From the NCBI GenBank assembly GCA_024291935.2, contig CM044315.1:51000385-51064384 (forward strand): a DNA stretch of 64,000 bases, in the 5' to 3' direction. Source of the stretch: Okapia johnstoni. Its lineage: Eukaryota; Chordata; Mammalia; Artiodactyla; Giraffidae. The notes below the pieces were generated by a model. It made no database searches. It saw only the letters and a program-made list of their open reading frames with translations, and had not been told where the DNA came from. Made by a program: the position numbers and the translations under genes. Below are positions 46,470 to 57,974 of the stretch, in pieces; position 1 is the stretch's first letter, and each line of letters starts with the position of its first letter.

Positions 46470-47597
46470 CCTAGGAGATGGTCACTGATGGTTTAGATCT
46501 GTGATTCCCAGGTTCAGCTAGTATTCAACCAAAGCAGAGATCCAGTCAGCATTCTAGGAGTAATTCTTGTGTTTCTTCTCTCCTGCTTCTATCAACCCCT
46601 TGTCCCCAAAGCACAATTCCACAGGTCTTTGTACAAAACAGAAATCTCTTTGTATTTGTGATACTACCAGGGATATCTGGGGACTTGTTTCCCTGTGAGA
46701 AAATGGAAATGACTCTAGTGACTATTTGGTCTCTGAAACAGTTTAATTTACTTTTTTTTTTTCTCTTTTCCTTTTTCCCATCGCCATACTAGAAATTAAC
46801 ATAAAAATTCCTTCTGGCTAAGTTCCCAATGCATTCTCACAGTGAGCATTTTCTGAAGTGAAAATTAGTAGCTTCCTTGCAGTTTTCATCAGGGATGTGA
46901 AATTGTGCAGCTTGCAGGGGTGGTGAACTCAAACCCCATTTATGAATTATTACATGCTGCTCAGGGTACCTCACTGTCTGCTGAGTACCAGATAGTCTTT
47001 CCTACAGAACTCTGAGTATCTAAATAGTGGATCTTAATTTTCTTTCTCATTCCACCAGTGAGAGAATACCACTTTCTATTTGCACAAATGAATTAATATG
47101 TAACACCTAGTACTTACATAATATTATTTTATTTACACCATTCTTAGGGGTTGGTAGCACTTGGGAAAATGATGAAGTCTCTCTGTAGTCCCTTCTCTCT
47201 CCCTCCCAGTTTTTATCCAGGTGAACTTTAAGGACATCATCCAAGGGAAACCACAATCAATAGAAGTAAGCTTATGGGGGAAGGCTGGGTTCAAGTGCCA
47301 TTTATGGCTGTGCAGTGATTAGGTATCTATCTATCTTCCTCATTTAAACATAAAATGCCACTTTTACAAATCACATATTTCTTCTTTGACAACCTTGGCT
47401 CTCTCTAGCTGCTCTAGCCATCTGCTCCCCAAAGCAGCTTGGAGTCCTCTGTCTCAGGACCTAAGCTAATGAGCTAGAATGCTATTTTGTCTCTACAGAG
47501 ATGACTCTTGGTCTTTCAGGTCAGAAAACCCTGACAGTATAGAAAATTTGACTTCTGCAGCAATGCACAGGAGTTATGGGAAAAAGAATCTGTAATT
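46470..47597. other. No recognised feature
   Basis: Unique DNA, nothing recognised. Confidence 0.5.
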
Positions 47598-47825
47598 GTT
47601 AAAAACACAGATTTTGGATTCAGAGTTGTATTTGAATCCTGGTTTTTCCACTTAGAAGCTATTATACACTTCAGTCAAAATAAATAACTTCTCTGTGTCT
47701 TCTGAAACGGAGGAAAAAACCAACTTTAGAGAATAGAAGTGAGGATTAAGTGAGATAATGAACAGTTAATAAGTGCTCAATAAAAGACCAAGGAGAGCAT
47801 TTAGTAAGTACTCAGTAAAAATGCT
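47598..47825 (+). repeat. MIR SINE
   Basis: 'cacagattttggattcagag', 'agtgaggattaagtgagata' and 'taataagtgctcaataaaag' in MIR order. Confidence 0.7.
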
Positions 47826-47989
47826 ACCACTTTGAAGAGATTTTTCTTTTTTCTTTCACTTATACTCCAAACAATTGTTAAACTGCTGTTTGCCTCTGAG
47901 ACTACTGAAAAATAAAATTGATATACACCATGAAATAGAAAAGCTCAGGTTCAAGTAGGAAAGGCAGTCATAGATCAGTAAATAAGTGT

Positions 47990-48305
47990 GAAACAGATAT
48001 GTCCAGGCAGAGTGGGACCCCAGAGGCAGGAGTCATTAACTCACCTGGAGATGTCAAAGAAGACAAGATTTGAGGTAAGGGTTGAAGGATGAATAGAATT
48101 TTGTCAAGTTGTCAGGGTAGAAGCATGTTCCTATGAGAGGGAAAGTGAAAATTTGGTCTTGCTAGAGTTTAGGGTAGTAGAGGCAGAGAAAGTGGTCATA
48201 ATGAGGCTGACAAAGGATGCTGGGGACAGATGATAAAGGGGCTTGAATGTCGTGTGAAGGAGACTGGACTCTGACATTCTTGGTGGGCCTTTAGGACGTG
48301 TGGGA
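47990..48305 (+). repeat. Ancient interspersed repeat, class uncertain
   Basis: 'gtagaggcagagaaagtggt' and 'gataaaggggcttgaatgtc' match the old dispersed mammalian element also suspected at 23870-25020. Confidence 0.4.
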
Positions 48306-48536
48306 CAGCAGAATGCCAGTAATGAGGTGATGCTCTTCACACTGGTAAGTGTGGCTGAGCTAGAACTGAGATCCATGGAGAACTCAGTCACCTTGAACGT
48401 GTCCAACCCTGACTTATACAAGGCAAACCTGAGGCCAGAGGTCAAATTACCCAGCATAGAACCTGACAAAGCAAAAACAGGACTAGGAATAGCTCATTTG
48501 AATCCCAGCTTTTCAACTTCCTCCACACCAAGACCC

Positions 48537-48632
48537 ACTTGAATAAAGCCAGGCTTCTTTGCCTAAGCGTTGCATTTTCCCTACACTTGAATAAAGCCAG
48601 GCTTCTTTGTCTAAGCGTTGCATTTTCCCTAC
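48537..48632. repeat. 48-bp tandem duplication
   Basis: Two adjacent 48-bp copies (48537-48584 and 48585-48632) differing at one position (GCC versus GTC). Each begins 'acttgaataaagccaggctt' and ends 'ttccctac'. The near identity points to a recent duplication. Confidence 0.95.
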
Positions 48633-48974
48633 TAGATTCCAATACAAGTCCCAGGTGCCAGCATGCTTCACTGAGGAACAGTATCTTTCCCACCTTCTGA
48701 ATGTCAGAACCCTCAGCCCTGTCTGCCAGAAGTGGTGACCTCAGCTAGGAGCAAGGTTGGGGGTTTTCCAAGGAGGAAATCCAGGAACAGCAATCTCTGG
48801 CAGTTGCAGAAACAAAATCAGAAGCCAGAGCTTCTTTCTTTGCCTGGAACTTGCAATCTAGGGTCTGTTTTACAATTGGAAACCAAGGTATCAACACAGT
48901 AGCTGCTCCCTGCTCTTAATTAACTAACCCTCCCTTCCCAGGGCCTAGCAGAAAGCATACAAGCCTAAGCAGGG

Positions 48975-49065
48975 CGTGTGTGTGTGTGTTTTAATGTCGC
49001 AGGTGCCTAGGGAACCTGCCCGCATAGTGGGTGTGTGTGTTCAGATCGCAGGTGCCTAGGGAACG
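48975..49065. repeat. 49-bp period direct repeat with GT-rich part
   Basis: 'tcgcaggtgcctagggaac' occurs at 48997-49015 and 49046-49064, each preceded by a short GT run. Confidence 0.85.
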
Positions 49066-49540
49066 AGAGCCCCAGAGCTACAATGCAGGGGCTTGGGTGT
49101 CTTCTCACATCTGGGCCCAGTAAAAGCGCTGGAAGCTGGGCTTCACTTCCAGCTTCCTTGGGCTCGGCTTCTCTAAATCCTCCTCGCTCCCCCGAACCCA
49201 CCCTCCGTGCCCGCCTCGGGTCCAAAAGGGATTCCATTTCACTCTGCTGGGTAAGTGACAACTGGAGCTTTTCCACGCCGCGGCAGGTGGCGGCTGCAGC
49301 CAGCGGCCCCTCCTCCCCTTCCTCTTGCTGCTGAGGGAAGGGGCGAGCGGGGAGAGGGGCTGGGGAGAGGAGGAATGTAATACGGATTCTGGGTCGCAGC
49401 GAGGATGGCAGACATCCCAGGCTTCGTATCTCCCCCCTCCCCTCCCTCATTTCTTTCCATGACGTTTGCCCCGTTTGAAATGTTCACTCAGGAAGGATTA
49501 AAAAATGGACGTGAAAAATGCATGCGTTAAGCGGGGACAT
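49030..49540. promoter_or_regulatory. CpG-rich block, candidate promoter and first exon
   Basis: CpG density is clearly higher here than anywhere else in the window (for example 'acgccgcggcaggtggcggc' near 49275). A strong splice donor, CTGG then GTAAGTG, falls at 49251 on the plus strand, consistent with an untranslated or short first exon ending at 49250. No TATA box or known coding start was recognised. In human, the gene downstream of CRYZ in the same direction is ERICH3, from memory, so this could be its promoter, but I did not find its expected N-terminal codons. A 42-codon frame (49405-49533) starts in a good Kozak context and matches nothing I know. Confidence 0.4.
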
Positions 49541-50442
49541 TAGCTGAGACCAAGAGGATCCTGCGTGGTGGAACATATGTGTTTAAATACAAAAGCAAAG
49601 GTCAAAACATGCGTGTTCGTTTGGAGAATCAAGGCTTAGAGATAAATTCTCACTGTGGCGTCTTGCATACAAACGAGTTGTGCGTTGATTTAACACGCAT
49701 TATGGGATGTTTCCTGTGAGGGTACCCCATATTTCAGGATTTTTATCTGCCCCATCTCAAAAGGATGATAGGGGTTTTTAAAAAAATATTGTGACCAGGG
49801 GATGTGGTGTGATGCAGGAAGGCAAGAAGGAAGAAGTTGGGTGCCTGTGTGTTTACACATGATCTCCTGTTGTGTTGGGCAGGGTGACTCCTCAGAAGAC
49901 ATATTTTGGCAATTATTCAGACTGTTTTAGAAAGTTAACACAGTCATTGTTGGCTGTTGAAAAGAAAAAAATAAAACCAACCCCCAACGGATCTTGGTCC
50001 TTTTATTGGAAGAGAGAGTATCCAGTTTCCTTCTGAATTAAATAATGTAATGCGTATTAGATGGGGTTTTTCTTGTTATGATACATCTAGTAAGCAGATA
50101 ATATCCTAGTTGATCTTGCAACTAATTTGAAGATGCTTTCCTTTTTAATTGAATTTATTGCACATTTTCAAGACCAGCAAATTAGCAGAGGACAACATAT
50201 TTAAGATCATTTGGAGTTTGTGATGTCTGAAATACCACATTAGTCGCTGGGTTTGGGATTTATAGTCAAACTTAAAGATTTTGCTTTTTAATGAATTCTC
50301 TGAACACAAGACATAAATGAAATTGTTTGAAAAAACTAAAGGCCTATAAGGTGCCCTGTTGGAGGTCAGTTTCAGAGCTTTTTGGAAAGTGATGAAACTA
50401 TGCCTAAATAAGCTTCCTATTTTATCTTAAATTGAGTTTAGT
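49541..50442. other. No recognised feature
   Basis: AT-rich DNA downstream of the CpG-rich block. No exon or repeat recognised. Confidence 0.5.
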
Positions 50443-50454
50443 TTAGGTACTTGA

Positions 50455-50659
50455 GGGGGTCCTCTGGTCGCTCAGATGGTAAGGAATCTGCCTGCAATGT
50501 GGGAGACCCGGGCTCAATCCCTGAATCTGGAAGATCCCTGGAGGAGAGCATGCCCACCCATTTCAGTATTCTTGACTGAAGAATCCCGTGGACAGAGGAA
50601 TCTGGCAGGCTGCAGTCCATGGGGTTGAAAAGAGTCAGACGAGACTGAGCAACTAACAC
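50455..50659 (+). mobile_element. Bov-tA SINE with 12-bp target duplication
   Basis: Head 'gggtcctctggtcgctcaga', B box GGCTCAATCCC, tail 'gagcaactaacac'. Flanked by 'ttaggtacttga' at 50443-50454 and 50660-50671. Confidence 0.95.
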
Positions 50660-51060
50660 TTAGGTACTTGAAGAGTTTTATGCTGAACTCCTGTGCAGTT
50701 TTAGTTGCTGTGGGTCAGTGGGATGTAAATAGCACTATTTTTCTGCAGCTGCTTTTTGCAGTGTCCACATTCAGGAAAATGAATGTGTCAGTCATGGTTG
50801 TCTTCCTATGTTTTTCAAGTTTTTGGCTAAGTCAGAATCTGATTAGACCATTTAATCATCTATTTTCAAATGTGGAAAAACCTGTAGCTGCTGACTAAAT
50901 TGTGCATGATTAAGATTTCAGAAACTGAAGTGAAATTTTTCTGAAGCTCGATTAGTTCCAAGCACATGGGAAAAATAGGAAAATGTGTGATCTAGTGAAA
51001 GAGTGTGCTTCATGGTACTCTGCAAGAAGGATAGCAAGATGCAATAATAATCGTGCACTA

Positions 51061-51150
51061 AAGTTGTAGACACTGTGTCTCATTCATCTTTGTGCCCTCT
51101 TTGCTTATTCCTGTATAAAGTAGTGCTCAACAGATGTTTGTGGAATGAAT
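51061..51150 (+). repeat. L2-type LINE 3' end
   Basis: 'gacactgtgtctcattcatc' and 'agtgctcaacagatgtttgt' with a 'ggaatgaatgg' end. Confidence 0.55.
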
Positions 51151-51209
51151 GGTATCATCTGACAGTGCATCCAATCTAGAGGTAGATGGATTCACAAAAG
51201 AAAACCATA

Positions 51210-51465
51210 TAAGGGCTAAATATTTATTAAGTGCTTACTGTGTGCCAGACTCTAGTCTACTGTTTTACAGGAAGTACCTCATTAATCTTCCCACTCACTT
51301 CACGAGGCCCATTCTAGTCACTCTTCTTTCCACGCATAAGAAAACTGAGGATTGAGAAGTTTTCAGAGATTTCACAGGTAGGAGGGGTCAGGGCTCTAAT
51401 AAAAAGCCAAGGAGTCCAGCTGCAGAGCCTGTGTGACTAACCTTTACACTATCTGCCTCTCATGG
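51210..51465 (-). repeat. MIR SINE
   Basis: Complement of MIR: 'tattaagtgcttactgtgtg', 'cataagaaaactgaggattg' and 'agcctgtgtgactaaccttt'. Confidence 0.75.
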
Positions 51466-52862
51466 TCAACAGCTGAGATGTGAGGGAGACCTAAATACAT
51501 GAAAATTCTCAATCAGATCAGACCAACCTCTGACAGGTGATAGTGGTACATAGCTATCAGTATTTTGATATAGAATTAGAAAATAATTTTGTGATAGTGT
51601 CTATATGGATATATTTTTTGTTTTTACTTCAAAAATAAATGAAAACAATAAACATAACAACTCCAAATGCCTTAAAAGTCACCCAAGAATAAAATTATTC
51701 AAATTGCTAAAGTTTTCCCTCAATATAAGTAGTCATTATTTTTCTTGTCTATGCTACCATTTGGAAATAATAAAAGCTCCAGTAGCAAATAAAAGGTTTC
51801 ATTAAAGCTGAGAAAGTTTTCCATAATTACTGAAGCAATTTATATTTATAACATTTTAAGATTTAAAGTGGTAATAAAGAGCAGTTGTACAGCAAAACAG
51901 AAATTTAAAATTCCTAAAATTCCACCCGTCAATAAGATGCTTTCTCTTGGTGCTTGCTTGGAGTTCCACTGCTTCCTTAATTATAGCAGAAAACACTTGA
52001 TGTAAAAATTGCAAAGGGCCTGTGCTGACTTTGTTCCAATAGAGTTTGGAGTAAATAAAAATGGATCTTAAAAACTTCTGCCAAAGATTATAATAGAGAC
52101 TTTGTTTCTGAGCTGCATTGTAATTTGGGGGAAGTCAACTATAACGTACTGTTTCTGGCACTGCCGTCTCTAATGAAATTGTTTTAGAGTGGAAAATTTC
52201 AATTGATAGTCCCTCTAGTTTGTTCAATTTCATCCTGAGTTGCTATTTGTTTGTGTGGGTGTTTGTGGGTTGTGCTCTAGTCCTGGAGGTGGAATGGGGA
52301 TTTTATACCCCTCAGTCATGCATGAGGATAAAGTGATATGGCTCTTCTGACTCCTTCAAAGGATCATCACTGAATCCATGTGCAGTTGGCTCCCTGTGTG
52401 AAAGATAAGCTTGGCTCTGAGTAGAGATAGTCACACTCATCTGTAAATTTGCTTTGAGGAGCTGGAAGAGTGGCAAGCATTATAGTTTATAAGAAAATAA
52501 AAATGCAGAAGATGTATGTTTGGAAAGATTATTCCAAGGTTTTGAAACTTTTCTTTTTTGGTTTAGACTTATTAATTTATACCTTTTAATGTAAAGTATG
52601 TTTTATATTAACAGCAGTTGCTGAACTGCGATTTAGAAAGAATGATCATATCCTTAGTACTCTCTAATCATTCAGTTCTATTTCATCAAAGGCAGACTAC
52701 AAAGTGCTACAGGTAAAATTATCAATTTTTAGATAGTGTATAGTGTATATGTATATCCAAAAGTGACAAAGATTATAAACCCACCATGTCATTTACATAT
52801 GGAGTATCCATGGAATTTTGTCTCTGCCTTCTTTTTATCAATCCAGCATGGTATTTCTTGTT
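51466..52862. other. No recognised gene or repeat
   Basis: AT-rich unique DNA of about 1.4 kb. Confidence 0.5.
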
Positions 52863-53257
52863 CTATTTTTTAAAAATGATATATAATTAACATACAACCT
52901 TATATTAGTTGCAGGTATACAACATAATGATTTGATATTTGTCTACTTTGCAAAGATGATCACCACAGATACCGAGTGATCTCACTTATATGTGGAATCT
53001 AAAACAACTACAGCATGCACTCATAGACACAGAGAAGAGACTGGTGGTGGCCAGGGCTCGGGGGGTGGGGGAGCAGTAAGAAAAGGGGTGAAGGTGGTCA
53101 AAAGGCACGAACCTCCAGTTATAAAGTAAATAAGTCATGTGGATGTGATGTACGTCATGGTGACAGTAGTTAATAATACTGTATTTTAAATTTGAAAGTG
53201 GCTAAGGGAGTAGATCTTAAAAGTTATCACACACACACACCTACATAATTTGTAACT
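52863..53257. mobile_element. L1 3' end with an inverted arm (twin-priming-like)
   Basis: 52863-52970 is the complement of an L1 3' terminus ('caggtatacaacataatgat', 'gatgatcaccacag'). 52971-53255 is plus-strand L1 sequence from just upstream of that terminus ('cacttatatgtggaatctaa', 'ggagtagatcttaaaagtta', 'aatttgtaactatgtg'). The two arms abut in opposite orientation with only a few tens of bases of consensus missing, as expected when L1 integrates by twin priming. A (CA)5 tract lies at 53230-53240. A BovB follows directly. Confidence 0.7.
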
Positions 53258-54154
53258 ATGTGTGTGTGGAAAATTCTGAAGGAGATGGGAATACCAGACC
53301 ACCTGACCTGCCTCTTGAGAAACCTGTATGCAGGTCAGGAAGCAACAGTTAGAACTGGACATGGAGCAACAGACTGGTTCCGAATAGGAAAAGGAGTACG
53401 TCAAGGCTGTATCTTGTCACCCTGCTTATTTAACTTCTGTGCAGAGTACATCATGAGAAACGCAGGGCTGGAAGAAACACAAGCTGGAATCAAGATTGCT
53501 GGGAGAAATATCAATAACCTCAGATATGCAGATGACACCATCCTTATGGCAGAAAGTGAATAAGAACTAAAGAGCCTCTTGATGAAACTTAAAGAGGAGA
53601 GTGAAAAGGTTGGCTTAAAGCTCAGCCTTCAGAAAACAAAGATCATGGAATCCGGTCCCATCACTTCATGGCAAACAGGTGGGGAAACAGTGGAAACAAT
53701 GGGTGACTTTATCTTTTTGGGATCCAAAATCACTGCAGATGGTGACTGCAGCCATGAAATTAAAAGACGCTTACTCCTTGGAAGGAAAGTTATGACCAAC
53801 CTAGACAGCATATTAAAAAGCAGAGACATTACTTTGTCAACAAAGGTTCATCTAGTCAAGGCTATGGTTTTTCCAGTAGTCATGTATGGATGTGAGAGTT
53901 GGACAGTGAAGAAAGCTGAGCGCCAAAGAATTGATGCTTTTGAACTGTGGTGTTGGAGAAGACTCTTGAGAGTCCCTTGGACTGCAAGGAGATCCAACCA
54001 GTCCATCCTAAAGGAAATCAGTCCTGGGTGTTCATTGGAAGGACTGATGTTGAAGCTGAAACTTCAATACTTTGGCCACCTGATGCAAAGAGCTGACTCA
54101 TTTGAAAAGACCCTGATGCCGGTAAAGATTGAGGGCAGGAGGAGAAGGGGATGA
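53258..54154 (+). pseudogene. BovB reverse transcriptase with YADD box, one in-frame stop
   Basis: The frame reads [19 protein letters not shown], then GVRQGCILSPCLFNF and the catalytic NNLRYADDTILMAESE, where a stop (GAATAA at about 53561) interrupts. It resumes at 53579 with LKEESEKVGLKLSLQKTKIM and runs to 54154 through the conserved ERQRIDAFELWCWRR. Apart from this stop the reading is largely intact over about 300 codons, so the copy is fairly young. The endonuclease domain is absent. Confidence 0.9.
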
Positions 54155-54308
54155 CAAAAGATGAGATGGTTGGATGGCATCACCGACACAATGAACATGG
54201 GTTTGGGTGGACTCCGGCAGTTGGTGATGGACAGGGAGGCCTGGCGTGCTGCGGTTCATGGGGTTGCAAAGAGTCGACACAACTGAGCGATTGAACGGAA
54301 CTGAACTG
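53258..54308 (+). mobile_element. BovB LINE, 5'-truncated
   Basis: About 1.05 kb of BovB 3' end, from 'gtgtggaaaattctgaagga' to 'gattgaacggaactgaactg'. It carries the reverse-transcriptase C-terminal half and the 3' UTR. The left end abuts the L1 arm, and no clear target duplication was found. Confidence 0.93.
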
Positions 54309-54726
54309 TGGTGTTAACTGTTAATGAAATTTATTACAGTATCTTTGTCTTCCTAGCAAGCAGTGTAGTGCTTTGTAGTAGCATTCTAGTTTCTTTGTTG
54401 CTCACCACTCCTACCACCAAAATTATCTGTGGCACAGAATTTCAGATGTGAAGTAATTAAATATTTGATTTCAAATTGGGTAGTTTCTATTTAGCCTCAT
54501 ATTAAATATTAACATGACTCCATGGAGTAAATTGTTTCTGGTTAAAGGAGGTGAATTGAACATGCTCATTTGTCTTGGCTTCCTCTCTGATCATTTTGTT
54601 ACAGAGTTTGTTCTCTTATTTTTTATAGAAGAGATGTCATCTCTTATCCCTTTGCTTAACAAACCTGTTCACATAACTAGACGGGAATGGAAAGGGATTT
54701 GTTGTTTGTTTTATGTCTGCATGCGA
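54309..54726. other. No recognised feature
   Basis: AT-rich unique DNA. Confidence 0.5.
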
Positions 54727-54947
54727 GTGTGCTAAGTTGCTTCAGTTGTGTCCGACTCTTTGCAACCCTGTGGACTATAGACCACCAAGCTCCTCTGTCC
54801 ATGGGGATTCTCCAGGCAAGAATACTGGAGTTGGTTGCCATGCCCTCCTCCAGGGAATCTTCCCAACTCAGGGATCAAACCCCATGTCTCTTATGTCTCC
54901 TGCATTGGCAGGCAGGTTCTTTACCACTAGCACCACCTGGGAAGCCC
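54727..54947 (-). mobile_element. Bov-tA SINE
   Basis: Complement of Bov-tA, from 'gtgtgctaagttgcttcagt' to 'agcaccacctgggaagccct'. Confidence 0.92.
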
Positions 54948-56210
54948 TATTTGCTATACAACATCACTCAGTTCTTTGAAGTTTTCAGAGATATACGACA
55001 AACATCACATAGTGATCTATTACCCCTTTTTTCCAATGATCTGTCAAATTACAGCTCAATAGGTCCTTCTTCAGTTGTGCTGGAAGCAAACCTTGGAAAC
55101 TACTTGCAATCATATTTGTTACCCAGTCAAAGCTGTTTATTATATCAACACCTACATAATACTTCAGATTGTCCCTTTGTCTCACAAATGTTTTTCTAAG
55201 TTCAGTACACTCTAAGAAGACACCATATAGTGAGACGTATGCATTTCTTTTATGAAAGTGGAAAGTTGATTACAAAACGGAAAGGAGGGAGGTGGTTCAA
55301 CATGGCTTGGAGTGCATTTTTTAGGCAGACCAGTATTAGGAGAGTATACAGAGAAAACTCAAGGGTCTAGAGATTGATTCCCTTCAATCGGTCCTTGCCT
55401 GGGTTCCCCTAGGAAAGTCTCTGGGTATCCCATGGGAGTACATATCCTAGTTTACAAACTTCTGGTTTAGCACACAGGGTGCTGTCAAATGCAGGCTGCT
55501 GTGTAGCAATCCACACTTCTTTCTCTCAGTCCCTATTGAAGATCAGCATCTCTAAGCTGTTAGAAGTAGAGACTTCCCCCAATTTATTTTGATCATTAAT
55601 ACCTATGAAAAGTTTTTGGGAAGACAAGAAAATAAAACATTTTCAATGTTCAATTGACTCATTGTGCAATTCTAAAATCAACCTCAAATAATCCTGATCT
55701 GGGATGTTTATGTATTTTCAAGACTTTTGGTTTCCAGAGATATCACTTTCAATGAAAACTTCAGATTCTAGAATTTAGTACTGAAATAATCCTTAAACTT
55801 TAGTTGCTGATTTTGGTACAAACCAAAAGAAGTAGTATGCACATTGAATCTTTGGATCTTTCCCTCCATGGCTTACTCAGTTCCCCACACAAATAGTTGA
55901 AAATCGTGTATTCTTTTCGAATGATTCCATAAATGTCCATCAATTTAAAACAAACTGTCCAATTAGGTGGAGGTAAAATTTGTGAAAAATAGAAAAAATT
56001 TAGGTTTCTGCATTCATACTGGTTTGCAAGTGTCTTTTGTCAATTTTCTCTAACCTTGAAATCCCAAATGATACACTATGAATATGATTTATATTTTTAA
56101 AGAGGATGAGGAAAGAGGAGAATCAGTTGAGACATTCAGAGAAAAACCTGTGACACTACAAAAAAGGACATACATTTATGCTTTCAATTAAAATAAGATA
56201 AATATAAATG
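54948..56210. other. No recognised gene or repeat
   Basis: About 1.26 kb unique AT-rich DNA. Short open frames near 54985-55199 have no known homology. Confidence 0.5.
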
Positions 56211-56341
56211 TGGACTTCTGAGGTGGTGCTAGTGGTAAAGAACCTGTCTGCCAATGCAGGAAATATAAGAGATGTGGGTTTGATCCCTGGGTGGAGAAGA
56301 TCTCCTGGAGGAGGGCATGGCAACCCACTCCAGTTTTCTTA
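56211..56341 (+). mobile_element. Bov-tA SINE, 3'-truncated
   Basis: Head 'tggacttctgaggtggtgct', B box GGTTTGATCCC, body to 'ccactccagttttcttacag', then similarity stops abruptly. The 3' half is missing. Confidence 0.85.
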
Positions 56342-56925
56342 CAGTTTCCCTTGCTTGCTAACTCCCTGAGCTGGAGGTGAGCTTGTTCCTTATATGGGGT
56401 GAGAATAGGGGTTTATCCAGAGGTTGAGTTGGAGGGGTGGCTTAGATAGTTTGCTCACCCCTTAGGTACTGTTGTGTGCAGGGGGCATGTGCAGTACCCC
56501 ACCGTGGCTCTGGGCTCTTCAAAGCAGCAGTTGGGTTTTTTGGTCTCTTTGTATCTTTTGTCCAGTATTTGACCCAGCTGCAGCATGCATGTAGTTATTT
56601 TTCATCCTATATAGTTTCCCTGTATTTTGTTGCTGGAGGAGAGATGTAATCAGGTGCAAGCACTGCAGCACTGCAACAAAGGGTCCCCAATCCCAGCCTG
56701 TGTCACTGATTTCATTGAACAGGACTTGGTTAGTGCCCTCAAAAGTAGATTATTTGGGTGTTGGACACTGAATTTTGATTTTTCCCTTAGTTCCTTGTTT
56801 TGTCCTAGCTCCTATGGTTCAAGCATATAAAGAATTACTGGATACTGTGGGATACTTTATGAATTAAAATTTCGATGATAATTTTTAATACACAGTTCAT
56901 TTATATCTTGTGCTAGCTAAAAATT
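56342..56925. other. No recognised feature
   Basis: Unique DNA following the truncated SINE. Confidence 0.5.
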
Positions 56926-56937
56926 CAACCCAAATGT

Positions 56938-57165
56938 GTGTGTGTGTGTGTGTGTATGTGTGTGTGTGTGTTAGTTGCTCAGCTGTGTCCAACTCTTTGT
57001 GATCCCATGAATGATAGCCCACCAGGCTCCTCTGTCCATGGAATTCTCGAGGCAAAAATGCCAGAGTGGGGATTTTCTCCAGGGGATTTTCCCGACCCAG
57101 AGATCGAACTCAGATCTCCCAAATTACAGGCAGATTCTTCACCATCTGGGCCATCAGGGAAGCCC
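56938..57165 (-). mobile_element. Bov-tA SINE whose tail is a (GT)n tract; 12-bp target duplication
   Basis: Complement of Bov-tA (56972-57165) with a (GT)n tract at 56938-56971 on its 3' side. Both lie inside the duplication 'caacccaaatgt' at 56926-56937 and 57166-57177, so the microsatellite arose from the SINE tail. Confidence 0.93.
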
Positions 57166-57177
57166 CAACCCAAATGT

Positions 57178-57974
57178 AATACTGCATTATACCTTTGTTT
57201 CCAGCCCAGCAGAAGCCTTTTGGTTCCTTCACTAGCAAGAAGCACCAAATCACTCTTTTTGTAGGACTCCCAGTTAGGGAACACATCCTTCATTGACAAG
57301 ACCATTGCTGTGCCTTGTTGTATCAGAAAATATATTTGAATTAAACTTATCCACCTGGGAGCTTGCCTTTCTGGATTAATGTCTTTCCAGAGAAAAGAGA
57401 AAAAGATGTGACAAGTTCAATAGCCACAGCTTGAAAAATCATGCTTTAGAGAGATTCTGGTCAGTATTAGGATTAAAGGTTTTTTGAGAATTGTTGTCAA
57501 ATTGTTGTTTTTATAGTGAGCCACAAGAAATGTACTTAAAAAGTGAAGAACATTTCAAGTGTAGGTGTATGGATTTGGATTTTTAAATAATTTCTCATTG
57601 TCTGGTGGGACCCGTCTCACTACTCCTCTTCTTGTCTCCTGCCCCTTTTGTATGGTAAAATCTTTTGTCTATGGTCAGATTACTGCGAGGTACAGTTTCT
57701 TCTTGTGCCCCATGCTCTGGGGACTGTCTTTGGAGAGTTTCATTATCCTCTTGTCATCCATCCTAGTTCCCTGCACAGACGTGGTGGGATCCAGGAGGTA
57801 TCTGTTTCCTGTTTTGATGGCTCATCAATGATCCTTTTCCATTTGTCAGCACAAATAATTCACAGTCAAAGTGCAGTAGCTTGCATTTCTTTGAACCCAG
57901 GAAGCATGTTCTTTGTTACCTTTGTCTAAGTCCACGTTACATGCTTAAATCGAGCACCTTTCTGGTTATAGCTG
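57178..57974. other. No recognised feature
   Basis: Unique DNA. Frames at 57565-57831 and 57648-57929 overlap but have no known homology. Confidence 0.45.

Noticed and set aside
49007..49450. 147-codon minus-strand frame and overlapping plus frame in the CpG-rich block
   Set aside because: High GC lowers stop frequency. Low-complexity Arg/Gly/Pro composition, opposite overlapping frames and no known homology speak against coding.
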